Origin: Schaedlerella sp.
GTDB taxonomy: Bacteria; Bacillota; Clostridia; Lachnospirales; Lachnospiraceae
Direction of reading: 5' to 3'
DNA: 5,829 nt
Assembly (NCBI GenBank): GCA_020024595.1
Contig: JAHHTO010000152.1
Location: 1-5,829, forward strand
The position numbers and the translations under genes were made by a program. Under the pieces are notes generated by a model. That model was not told where the DNA came from and did not search any database. It saw only the letters and a program-made list of their open reading frames with translations. The stretch's first letter is position 1, and every line of letters begins with the position of its first letter. Shown here one piece after another: positions 1 to 5,527 of the stretch.

Positions 1-2
1 AG

Positions 3-146
3 GCAAAGAGGATCTATGCTCATTTCTATCTTGGCATGAGCAAGGCAGAAATCGCTCGGCAAGAAGGCGTCGCTGAGAATGCTGTTCGGGAAAGTATTAA
101 CCGTGGCTTAAAGTATCTTGCTGATCAGATGGAAAGATACAAATAA
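3..146 (+). CDS. Sigma-70 region 4-like regulator, C-terminal part
   Basis: The window opens inside this gene; 47 codons remain before the TAA stop. The peptide contains a helix-turn-helix with the logic of sigma-factor region 4: FYLGMSKAEIARQEGVAENAV, read in pieces, gives 'MSKAEIARQEGV' as first helix and turn and 'AENAVRESINRGL' as recognition helix, followed by a basic tail ending in MERYK. Such small sigma-like proteins are common in integrative elements of Bacillota, where orf7 of Tn916 sits near the xis/int end and activates or tunes transfer-gene transcription. Here the xis/int genes lie 2.8 kb further on, so the usual neighbourhood has been interrupted. A strong terminator follows 13 bases after the stop. 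The family is fairly clear. The exact role and the missing N-terminus cannot be judged from the window. Confidence 0.75.
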   Translation, partial: AKRIYAHFYLGMSKAEIARQEGVAENAVRESINRGLKYLADQMERYK

Positions 147-159
147 GCACCAATAAAAA

Positions 160-190
160 CAAGGGCTACCGTGTTTCACGGTAGCCCTTG
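160..190 (+). terminator. Rho-independent terminator after sigma-like gene
   Basis: A perfect 14-bp stem (CAAGGGCTACCGTG, 160-173, with its complement at 177-190) closes a TTT loop and is followed by CTTGTTGT. It lies just after the stop at 146, so it probably ends the sigma-like transcript. The A-rich left flank (CAATAAAAAC) also makes it plausible on the opposite strand. A partial copy of its right arm occurs at 1476-1486. Confidence 0.85.
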
Positions 191-220
191 CTTGTTGTAA
201 AATCCACACTTTGTCAATAA

Positions 221-397
221 AAAATTTATGATTTCGGCGTATCCGCCTTGAAATATAGTCCTATCACCCAAATGGGACTCGTCTATGACGGAAAATTATC
301 TTTTGCTTACTATATAGCTGTCATTATTTCTTTAGCTGTAATGACACTATGCATATTGGGTAGCATAGAAAGAGTCAAGCGTGATGAGCTGTTGTAA
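221..397 (+). pseudogene. C-terminal remnant of a membrane permease (ABC-2-like)
   Basis: An open frame of 58 codons runs from a stop at 218-220 to TAA at 395-397 without a credible start. The only in-frame ATG (272) has no Shine-Dalgarno sequence. The translation holds one strongly hydrophobic segment (FAYYIAVIISLAVMTLCILG) preceded by a short loop (GLVYDGKLS). It ends in a charged tail, IERVKRDELL, the kind of ending seen on the last transmembrane helix of ABC-2-type transporter permeases. A terminator follows 13 bases after the stop, as expected for a genuine gene end. I read this as the truncated 3' end of a permease gene whose 5' part and ATPase partner have been lost. A 41-residue single-helix membrane peptide starting at 272 is the alternative. 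Family assignment is tentative. Confidence 0.4.
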
Positions 398-410
398 TAT
401 TAGATATGTG

Positions 411-439
411 AAGGGCTGCTGTGAAACACAGCAGCCCTT
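411..439 (+). terminator. Rho-independent terminator after permease remnant
   Basis: A perfect 13-bp stem (AAGGGCTGCTGTG, 411-423, pairing with 427-439) closes an AAA loop and is followed by ATTTGTTCTAT. Its design matches the terminator at 160-190: same AAGGGCT start, 3-base loop and TTTGTT-like tail, but different inner bases. Confidence 0.8.
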
Positions 440-547
440 ATTTGTTCTATAGTGCAGCAAAAATAAAAGCTATTTTAGCAGGATACCGCTTTGCCTATTT
501 TATAATTCCTCTGCTAGATATCACTCTCCACTTGTAGTCCGCTTTGT

Positions 548-1180
548 TCATAGCTTTACCACAGCCAGGAAACCCTCTGGAAGAGGATCTCCCTCCACCA
601 GTGTGTGCTCCACTGTGCGAAATCCGGCCTGCTCTACAAATTCCATCAACTCTGCCATTGTCCACTCTTGACAGGAGGGAAAGCCGAACAACTTCATCAA
701 CTTCATCCGCAATCGATTTACTTTTCCCTCGTAAACGAAGGTGGGAACCAGAAATATTCCACCAGGAGATAAGATTCGATGAATCTCACTCAAAGCCAGC
801 TTTGGTTGGGGCATGATATGGAGTGCGTTAGCCATAAGTACTACCTGAAATGTCCCATCTGCGTATGGCAAAACAGTGGCATCTCGGACTGCAAAGCTCA
901 ATTCCGGGGGGCATCGCTTTGACAGTTCCCGGATCATTGGCTCCGAATAGTCCGTTGCCTCCCAAAAGGCCGCCTGTTTCCAAAGAGGCAGGGTTAACTG
1001 TCCTGTGCCACATGCTAACTCCAGTACCCGATCATCTTTTGTGATGTAGGGAGCACACAGAGCTGCCACCTGCCGATACAGAACACGATTGGTACGCTCT
1101 TGGATGGGTTCGTAGAGCTTGGCGAAGACATCCCAGAAGTGCTTTCCATATAGATACATTTTCTTATATTTCTTTTCCAT
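548..1180 (-). CDS. Class I SAM-dependent methyltransferase (UbiE/Methyltransf_11 type)
   Basis: The 210-residue protein has a complete Rossmann-type methyltransferase core. Motif I is VLELACGTGQL (52-62) for SAM binding, and an acidic ATDYSEPMI strand end (75-83, D77) fits the ribose contact. D100 and 'LPYADGTFQVVL' lie in the motif III region, and 'ALHIMPQPKLALSEIHRILSPGG' (read 119-141) is the post-motif helix plus GG turn. The N-terminal helix (about 10-45) and the C-terminal variable part (about 150-210) give little clue to substrate, which may be a small molecule or lipid. The first ATG is chosen because AGGGAGAA (minus strand, 1185-1192) sits just upstream with proper spacing. The gene stands alone and reads away from the neighbouring XRE gene. 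It is probably cargo, and nothing ties it to transfer. No convincing terminator is seen downstream. Confidence 0.85.
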   Translation of the reverse strand: MEKKYKKMYLYGKHFWDVFAKLYEPIQERTNRVLYRQVAALCAPYITKDDRVLELACGTGQLTLPLWKQAAFWEATDYSEPMIRELSKRCPPELSFAVRDATVLPYADGTFQVVLMANALHIMPQPKLALSEIHRILSPGGIFLVPTFVYEGKVNRLRMKLMKLFGFPSCQEWTMAELMEFVEQAGFRTVEHTLVEGDPLPEGFLAVVKL

Positions 1181-1522
1181 ATTGTTCTCCCTGAATTTCG
1201 TTTATCTCAACTGTTAAATGCTGTTTACTGGAAATATATGGATGCTCGTAACAGGGTAAATCAATCATAAAATTGATGGATTTCGACCGTATCACTCACT
1301 TCCATGCCACAATCCAGTATAGCAATAGCAAGTGAATCCGTATAATTTCAACTCTGGAATTTGGTCAAAATGCTCAAAAATCGAATTCCATTTATTTCCT
1401 GTATACACTATCTAGAATAATTTTGATTTATCTGACAGAATTATATCATACAAAACTAAAAAGCGGCAGAGGGAACACGGTAGCCCCTATTTATTATACA
1501 ACAAACAAAAAACGAAGGACAC
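1181..1522. other. Gene-poor intergenic stretch
   Basis: These 342 bases between two minus-strand genes are AT-rich with no credible gene. The part next to the methyltransferase (1185-1260) carries its ribosome site and presumably its promoter, though no good -35/-10 pair is visible. A minus-strand open frame of 28 codons without start (1261-1347) could be coding debris but is no longer than chance allows. At 1476-1486 there is an exact copy of 11 bases (CACGGTAGCCC) from the right arm of the 160-190 terminator, followed by an AT-rich tail but lacking the matching left arm. This is probably a broken terminator. Confidence 0.5.
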
Positions 1523-1538
1523 TTACGCATCCTCCGTT
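1507..1538 (-). terminator. Terminator overlapping the end of the XRE gene
   Basis: Read on the minus strand, AACGGAGGA (1530-1538) pairs with TCCTTCGTT (1511-1519) in a 9-bp stem with one G-U pair. The inner bases can extend the stem to a GTAA loop that contains the stop codon of the XRE gene. It is followed by TTTTTGTTTGTTG, a good U-tract. The gene end and its terminator therefore share sequence. Confidence 0.75.
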
Positions 1539-1879
1539 TCTTGGGATTTGATTGCCCCGTCAATTGCTCCTTCAATGATTGGAAGATATTGCTTTGGACA
1601 CAACATCAATTTCTGAATTATCCGATCATAATCTTCGCTTGTATTATCACGTTTATTCAGGTTGAAATATTTATCCACGGACAACTTGCATATATGAAGT
1701 AAGTCATAAAGCACAGGGATACTCGGAATGTCACCAACGTTTTCTATGTTTGCAAGATAACGTGGATCAATATTTACCTTCTCTGCCAGTGCTTTACGAG
1801 TCATACCCATAGCCATACGAGCTGTTTTGACATCCTGGCCAAACGAAGCAAAGGGAAGGCAATCTTTTGCTTTCGGCAT
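1523..1879 (-). CDS. XRE-family helix-turn-helix regulator
   Basis: The 118-residue protein has an N-terminal Cro/cI-type HTH (about 13-72). 'GQDVKTARMAMGMTRKALAE' is helix 1 to 2, 'NIDPRYLANIENVGDIPS' the recognition helix and turn, and 'PVLYDLLHICKLSVDKYF' the closing helices. The C-terminal 45 residues are unrecognised and acidic at the end (SQETEDA). The first ATG is preceded on the minus strand by AAGGGTG, a modest ribosome site. It is transcribed away from the RNA/mazF/xis/int block, the usual arrangement of a repressor governing a recombination module. Two copies of TTTATARTTCATAT, in and beyond its upstream region, are candidate operators. The DNA-binding role is well supported. Target genes and any inducing signal are inferred only from position. 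Confidence 0.85.
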   Translation of the reverse strand: MPKAKDCLPFASFGQDVKTARMAMGMTRKALAEKVNIDPRYLANIENVGDIPSIPVLYDLLHICKLSVDKYFNLNKRDNTSEDYDRIIQKLMLCPKQYLPIIEGAIDGAIKSQETEDA

Positions 1880-1899
1880 TTCACATCACCCTTGTACAT

Positions 1900-1965
1900 T
1901 TTATAATTCATATACATTCTTTGGAATGATGCAATATGCACTTGTCAACAGTTTATAGTTCATAT
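1900..1965. promoter_or_regulatory. Paired 14-base repeats, candidate operators of the XRE regulator
   Basis: TTTATAATTCATAT (1900-1913) and TTTATAGTTCATAT (1952-1965) match at 13 of 14 bases, in the same orientation, 52 bases apart, about five DNA turns. The first lies about 20 bases upstream of the XRE start and overlaps the best minus-strand -10-like sequence (ATTATAAAA). The second lies beside TTGTCAA (1942-1948), which reads TTGACA on the minus strand. Position and spacing suit an autoregulated operator pair that could also control rightward transcription. No spacing between TTGACA and a good -10 is convincing, so the promoters remain undefined. Confidence 0.4.
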
Positions 1966-2119
1966 CTTTTTAAGACGAAGAACAAATGCTGCCAAAAGAA
2001 AAATATTGGAAATCTAAAATAAAAAACTATCATAAAAAATGCTTTGATTGACTGTCGTTTCACCAGTTCAGTGTCAGGGCTGTCAGAAGGATACTTTAAT
2101 AAGACCTTTCTTCTGCACC

Positions 2120-2450
2120 TTGACAATTGCATACACGGTATAGCAGGTACGAAACCCGTGTGATGAGCGACATAAGGGACGGCGCTGAGACGGCAGCTTT
2201 TTGGAGGTGAATACGGCAAGCTGCAAGAGCGATCAACGGACACCTTAGAACCAGACTGGCACTCTGGACGCAATGACAGCACGGGGGTTAAAGATACTTT
2301 CTCACGATCTCCTAAAGACTTGGGGGAAGCCCTGCGGCGCACGAGTAAAACGACGCTGCGGAGCTATGACAGCCCTGCCTAGGGCGACCGGCTATATCCC
2401 TATCGTCAGGGGTGCGTGGCAAATGTGACGAGAAAACGGACTTAATTTTC
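2120..2450 (+). ncRNA. Candidate structured non-coding RNA upstream of mazF
   Basis: This stretch has no credible gene, is much more GC-rich than its flanks, and can form many local helices on the plus strand. They are: ACACGG 2133-2138 with CCGTGT 2156-2161; GCAGCTT 2193-2199 with AAGCTGC 2218-2224; CCAGA 2251-2255 with TCTGG 2263-2267; CTGCGGCG 2332-2339 with CGCTGCGG 2354-2361 (two G-U pairs); GCCCT 2372-2376 with AGGGC 2381-2385 around a GCCT loop; TCGTCA 2403-2408 with TGACGA 2426-2431. A TTGACA box at 2120-2125 may be a -35, but no -10 at standard distance is evident. The terminator-like hairpin at 2455-2510 could form its 3' end, giving an RNA of about 300-390 nt. I cannot assign it to a named class. 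No group II intron domain V and no tandem repeats typical of type III antitoxin RNAs are seen. It could be a leader of mazF or a free RNA. Confidence 0.5.
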
Positions 2451-2454
2451 TAAG

Positions 2455-2520
2455 ACAGCCATACTGCTTTTTCTTCATCGGAAGATACACTGCACAGGCA
2501 GTATGGCTGTTTACATATTT
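2455..2520 (+). terminator. Compound hairpin / terminator or attenuator before mazF
   Basis: A perfect 13-bp stem (ACAGCCATACTGC, 2455-2467, with 2498-2510) encloses a second small hairpin (TCTTC 2472-2476, loop ATCG, GAAGA 2481-2485). It is followed by TTTACATATTTTAT, a weak U-rich tail, so it is a moderate plus-strand terminator. The 3' arm has a rival partner: ACTGC at 2489-2493 can pair with GCAGT at 2498-2502 in a small hairpin that would break the long stem. This allows an attenuator-like switch. It stands 38 bases before the mazF start, so mazF expression probably depends on read-through or a very short promoter region. Confidence 0.6.
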
Positions 2521-2548
2521 TATACAGCTCCACGAAAGGAGGACATAG

Positions 2549-2941
2549 ATGCAAACCTATTTGCGAGGAGATTTGTATTACGCCGATCTAAGTCCTGTGA
2601 TTGGTTCGGAACAAGCAGGACGTCGTCCGGTATTGATTATCCAAAATGATATTGGAAACAGGCATAGTCCTACTGTAATCATCGCTTCTGTGACCAGCAA
2701 GCCAGATGTGAAAGCGAAACTGCCGACTCATTGTTATATAAAGGCTGGAGCTGCATTAAAACTTCCATCTGTTGTTTTACTTGAGCAGATTCGTACCATA
2801 GATAAACGACGCTTAGAACAGTATATCGGGAAAATTGACAGTGCATATATGAAGCAGATCGATTCTGCTCTGGCAATTAGTATTGGTTTATCCACTCAGC
2901 CACCAGCTTCCGTAAAGGCTAATGACAACAGTTTAAGATAA
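2549..2941 (+). CDS. mazF: MazF/PemK-family endoribonuclease toxin
   Basis: This 130-residue protein closely follows the Bacillus EndoA/MazF type of sequence-specific mRNA interferase. RGDLYYADLSPVIGSEQ (6-22) is the first strand and loop, GRRPVLIIQNDIGN (24-37) carries the conserved arginine R26, SPTVIIASVTSKP (40-52) carries the catalytic-type threonine T49, and LEQIRTIDKRRL (about 78-89) is the conserved dimer/active-site segment. R26 and T49 correspond to R25 and T48 of the B. subtilis enzyme, so activity is likely retained. The C-terminal ~14 residues (PASVKANDNSLR) extend beyond the usual end. AAAGGAGGA at 2535-2543 fixes the start. No MazE-like antitoxin gene is adjacent. Upstream is non-coding RNA-like sequence and 11 bases downstream is an excisionase-type gene. 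It may serve to stabilise the element or be tied to excision; that role is inference. Confidence 0.9.
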   Translation: MQTYLRGDLYYADLSPVIGSEQAGRRPVLIIQNDIGNRHSPTVIIASVTSKPDVKAKLPTHCYIKAGAALKLPSVVLLEQIRTIDKRRLEQYIGKIDSAYMKQIDSALAISIGLSTQPPASVKANDNSLR

Positions 2942-2952
2942 GGAGGATCACT

Positions 2953-3183
2953 ATGTTTGAAGAACGAATTGCAGCCTTGAATGAAGAAACCACCGCCATG
3001 CAGCAAATGCTGTCCACCGGGAAACGTACATACACCGTAGACGAAATCCAGGATATTTTAGGCATCAGCCAGCCCACCGCCTATGCTTTAATCAAAAAGA
3101 ACCTTTTTCACAGTATCCGAGTGGGCCGCCACATTCGCATCTCAAAAGTTAGCTTTGATGCTTGGTTAGACAATCAGATCTGA
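2953..3183 (+). CDS. Small excisionase-family HTH protein
   Basis: The 76-residue protein has a leading helix (FEERIAALNEETTAMQQML), then a single MerR-like/excisionase-type winged HTH (HTH_17 type, about 24-74): 'YTVDEIQDILGISQPTAYAL' is the HTH, 'KKNLFHSIRVGRHIRISKVS' the wing, and FDAWLDNQI the closing helix. Proteins of this type bind attachment-site DNA, bend it and direct the integrase toward excision, or act as local regulators. It starts 11 bases after the mazF stop, whose TAA overlaps its own ribosome site (AAGGAGG, 2940-2946), so the two are co-transcribed and probably translated together. Its HTH matches the first domain of the next protein at 41 of 52 positions, which points to tandem duplication. 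Family assignment is firm; whether it is the true Xis is not. Confidence 0.85.
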   Translation: MFEERIAALNEETTAMQQMLSTGKRTYTVDEIQDILGISQPTAYALIKKNLFHSIRVGRHIRISKVSFDAWLDNQI

Positions 3184-3241
3184 TCTGTCAAGGATGTCAT
3201 TTTCAAATCCGCAACTTTGATTATACTCCTTTTATCTCCTA

Positions 3242-3273
3242 CAATATGGGCATAACAGCTGTTACCCATATTG
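3242..3273 (+). promoter_or_regulatory. Inverted repeat directly before the ribosome site of the four-HTH gene
   Basis: CAATATGGG (3242-3250) pairs with CCCATATTG (3265-3273), and the palindrome TAACAGCTGTTA between them extends the stem with a CA bulge. The hairpin ends one base before the AAAGGAG ribosome site (3274-3280). There is no U-tract on either strand, so it is not a terminator. It may be a DNA operator for one of the HTH proteins, or an RNA hairpin affecting translation or protecting the transcript end. Confidence 0.55.
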
Positions 3274-3289
3274 AAAGGAGATTACATAT

Positions 3290-4153
3290 ATGAACACCGC
3301 AACAATTGCCTCAGGAAATACGCAGGCTTACGTTTCCAGCCAGAAACGCACATATACCGTTTTTGAAATTCAGGACATTCTTGGTATTAGCCGTCCTACG
3401 GCATATACACTGGTAAAGAAGAACTTGTTTCGCAGCATCCGTGTTGGTGGACAAATCCGCATTTCCAAAAAGAGCTTTGACGAATGGCTCGACCAGGGAG
3501 TTGGGGGTGCTGTGAATGAACCTGTAGCACCCGCCAGACAAAAAATCAGTATTTCTGTTCCAGAAATGAACAGGATATTAGGACTTTCCAAAGTCGAAGG
3601 ATATTGGCTGGTAAAGAAGAAATACTTCAAAACCATCACTGCTGCTGGCCAACTTCGGGTGATATTAGATAGTTTTGAAAATTGGTACGCCGGACAATTT
3701 CATTATAGGAAAGTAAACGGCGAAGCTCCCGGCTCTAAATGGACAGAGAGTACTATGTCTGTATCAGATACTGCCCAACTTCTTGGAATTGCAGACGCTA
3801 CTCTGTACGACCTGATGAAGAAAAAACCTTTTCGTACATATAAGATTGATAACAAAACCAGAATAGATCGAGCTGACTTTGATCGGTGGTATCATTCACA
3901 GATGTTTTACCGAACCGTAGAGGATCAGCACAAGGATCACGAAAGGTATCAAGATACTTTGACTATGCCAGAGATTGCCCGTATGCTGGGTATCCACCGC
4001 AACACTGTCTATAAGATGGTTGAGGCTGGTAAATTTATGACCATCGACACTGGCAGGAAAAAGCGTGTTCCAAAAGTCAGCTTTGAAAACTGGTATCAAT
4101 CCCAAAGCCACTATAAGAAAATTGGAGGTGACGAGAGTGGCATCAATCGTTAA
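3290..4153 (+). CDS. Four-domain excisionase-type HTH protein
   Basis: The 287-residue protein is built almost wholly of four excisionase/MerR-like HTH units at about 20-68, 86-134, 155-202 and 223-270, joined by short linkers. Each has the pattern hydrophobic-E-IxxxLG(I/L)-x5-Y-x-hydrophobic-(V/M)-KK, a wing with a basic R/K-I or R-V strand, and a closing 'SF(D/E)xW' or equivalent. Unit 1 (YTVFEIQDILGISRPTAYTL) is nearly the same as the preceding 76-residue protein. Units 2-4 form another subgroup ending in WY-xx-Q-xx-Y(R/K)xx. Such a protein could bind several neighbouring sites, for example in attachment arms, and act as an architectural directionality factor or as a regulator. AAAGGAG at 3274-3280 supports the ATG. 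The last 17 bases overlap the integrase start, implying coupled translation. The function is inferred from fold and position. Confidence 0.8.
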   Translation: MNTATIASGNTQAYVSSQKRTYTVFEIQDILGISRPTAYTLVKKNLFRSIRVGGQIRISKKSFDEWLDQGVGGAVNEPVAPARQKISISVPEMNRILGLSKVEGYWLVKKKYFKTITAAGQLRVILDSFENWYAGQFHYRKVNGEAPGSKWTESTMSVSDTAQLLGIADATLYDLMKKKPFRTYKIDNKTRIDRADFDRWYHSQMFYRTVEDQHKDHERYQDTLTMPEIARMLGIHRNTVYKMVEAGKFMTIDTGRKKRVPKVSFENWYQSQSHYKKIGGDESGINR

Positions 4154-5522
4154 AAGGAAGAGTAAATACTCCGTGGTCTATAATTGCACGGATGAGAATG
4201 GTGTAAAGCGTCAGAAATGGGAAACATTTTCCACCAACGCTGAAGCTAAGAAGCGAAAAGCACAAATTGAATATGAGCAGAGTACAGGTACTTTTATCCC
4301 ACCAACAGCAAAGACGCTCAGTGAACTGCTGGATGAGTATGTTTCGATTTATGGCGTGAACACTTGGGCGCTATCTACATATGAAGGGCGAAAGGGATTG
4401 ATTGACAACTACATTAATCCTATCATCGGAGATATGAAGCTTGATGCTCTCACCCCTCATGTTATGGATCAGTTTTATAAGAACCTCTTAACCGTAAAAG
4501 CTAAGCCTCGTCCTTTTCAATCTGCAAGCAACGAATATCTTTCAGCTCGCACAGTAAAGGAAATACATAAAATTCTCCGTAATGCCTTCAATCAAGCAGT
4601 AAAGTGGGAACTGATGTCCAGAAATCCTGTATTAAATGCAACGCTTCCTAAGTGTGAGGTCAAGCCCCGTGATATTTGGACAGCAGATACCCTATTCCAT
4701 GCCTTAGAGCTTTGTGAAGATGATACCCTGAAACTTGCCTTGAACATGGCCTTCGCCTGCTCTCTGCGTATGGGGGAAATGCTGGCACTTACATGGGATT
4801 GCATTGATATTTCACAAAATAGCATAGATACCGGAACTGCCAGTATCTATGTAAATAAAGAATTGCAACGAGTGCAGAGGCAGTCTCTGGAAGCCTTAGA
4901 CGGAAAAGGTGTTGTGAAAATTTTCCCCGCAGTGTTGCAATCCAAACATACTGCTTTGGTTCTTAAAGAGCCAAAGACAAAAACCAGCATCCGTAAAGTG
5001 TTTCTGCCTAAGACAGTAGCAGAAATGCTTGTTTCCAGAAAAAAAGAACAGGAAGAATTACAGGAATTATTTGGAGACGAATATGCAGATTATAATTTAG
5101 TGTTTTGTTCTCCTCTCGGACATCCTATTGAGGGTCAGGTCATCAACCGAGCATTAAACAAGTTGATTGCCGACAACAATCTTCCCAAAGTTGTCTTTCA
5201 TAGTCTGAGACACAGCAGTATCACCTATAAGCTAAAACTAAATGGTGGTGATATGAAATCTGTACAGGGCGATTCTGGACACGCTCAGATGAAGATGGTC
5301 GCTGATGTCTACTCTCATATTATTGATGATGACCGCAGATTAAACGCTCAAAGATTTGAAGAAGCTTTTTACTCAGGCCGTCGAACCGAAGACACCCCTG
5401 CTGAGGCAATCAGCGAAACCCCTTCAGCTACTCCTGAAGAAACAGATCAGCAAGTTCTCTTGCGCCTTCTACAAAAACCTGAAATGGCCGCACTTCTGAA
5501 GACGCTGGCAAAGTCTTTATAA
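4137..5522 (+). CDS. int: Tyrosine recombinase / integrase
   Basis: A complete site-specific tyrosine integrase of 461 residues from the GTG at 4137. That start is preferred over the upstream ATG at 4065 because GGAGG (4124-4128) lies 8 bases before it, and because the 24 extra residues read only through the overlapping HTH gene. Residues 1-50 form the N-terminal arm-binding domain (strands KYSVVYNC and KRQKWETFS). Residues 58-172 form the SAM-like core-binding domain. The catalytic domain shows R211 (SLRMGEM), K280 (EPKTKTS), H355-x-x-R358 (HSLRH), H382 (SGHAQ) and nucleophile Y392 (VYSHI), a full active site. The tail (about 405-461) is Glu/Thr/Pro-rich, then helical. It overlaps the four-HTH gene by 17 bases and lies about 250 bases before the tRNA-Arg fragment, so this tRNA is its likely target. 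Confidence 0.93.
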   Translation: MASIVKRKSKYSVVYNCTDENGVKRQKWETFSTNAEAKKRKAQIEYEQSTGTFIPPTAKTLSELLDEYVSIYGVNTWALSTYEGRKGLIDNYINPIIGDMKLDALTPHVMDQFYKNLLTVKAKPRPFQSASNEYLSARTVKEIHKILRNAFNQAVKWELMSRNPVLNATLPKCEVKPRDIWTADTLFHALELCEDDTLKLALNMAFACSLRMGEMLALTWDCIDISQNSIDTGTASIYVNKELQRVQRQSLEALDGKGVVKIFPAVLQSKHTALVLKEPKTKTSIRKVFLPKTVAEMLVSRKKEQEELQELFGDEYADYNLVFCSPLGHPIEGQVINRALNKLIADNNLPKVVFHSLRHSSITYKLKLNGGDMKSVQGDSGHAQMKMVADVYSHIIDDDRRLNAQRFEEAFYSGRRTEDTPAEAISETPSATPEETDQQVLLRLLQKPEMAALLKTLAKSL

Positions 5523-5527
5523 ACCAG

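Noticed and set aside
544..1044. Open frames opposite and within the methyltransferase (plus 544-816, plus 850-1044, minus 828-1013)
   Set aside because: They overlap a gene with complete family motifs and a good ribosome site, and their translations are low in sense (Pro/Ser/Arg-rich).
1261..1347. Minus-strand 28-codon start-less frame (begins NYTDSLAIAILDCG) as a gene remnant
   Set aside because: A run this short is expected by chance and no family is recognisable. Kept only as a note in the intergenic entry.
1953..2342. Minus-strand open frame of 129 codons across the RNA candidate region
   Set aside because: No ribosome site, unnatural composition (rich in Arg, Ser, Pro, Cys) and it lies over sequence whose hairpins explain it better. 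No family is recognisable.
2120..2431. Type III toxin-antitoxin RNA for the MazF gene
   Set aside because: No tandem repeats of the kind found in ToxI-type RNAs are visible, and the toxin is of the canonical MazF type rather than ToxN. Left only as a testable possibility.
2133..2431. Group II intron or its remnant
   Set aside because: No domain V-like hairpin, no reverse transcriptase and no clear intron boundaries.
4065..4136. Upstream 24-codon extension of the integrase from ATG 4065
   Set aside because: It lies wholly inside the four-HTH gene with no ribosome site, whereas GTG 4137 has an ideal one.
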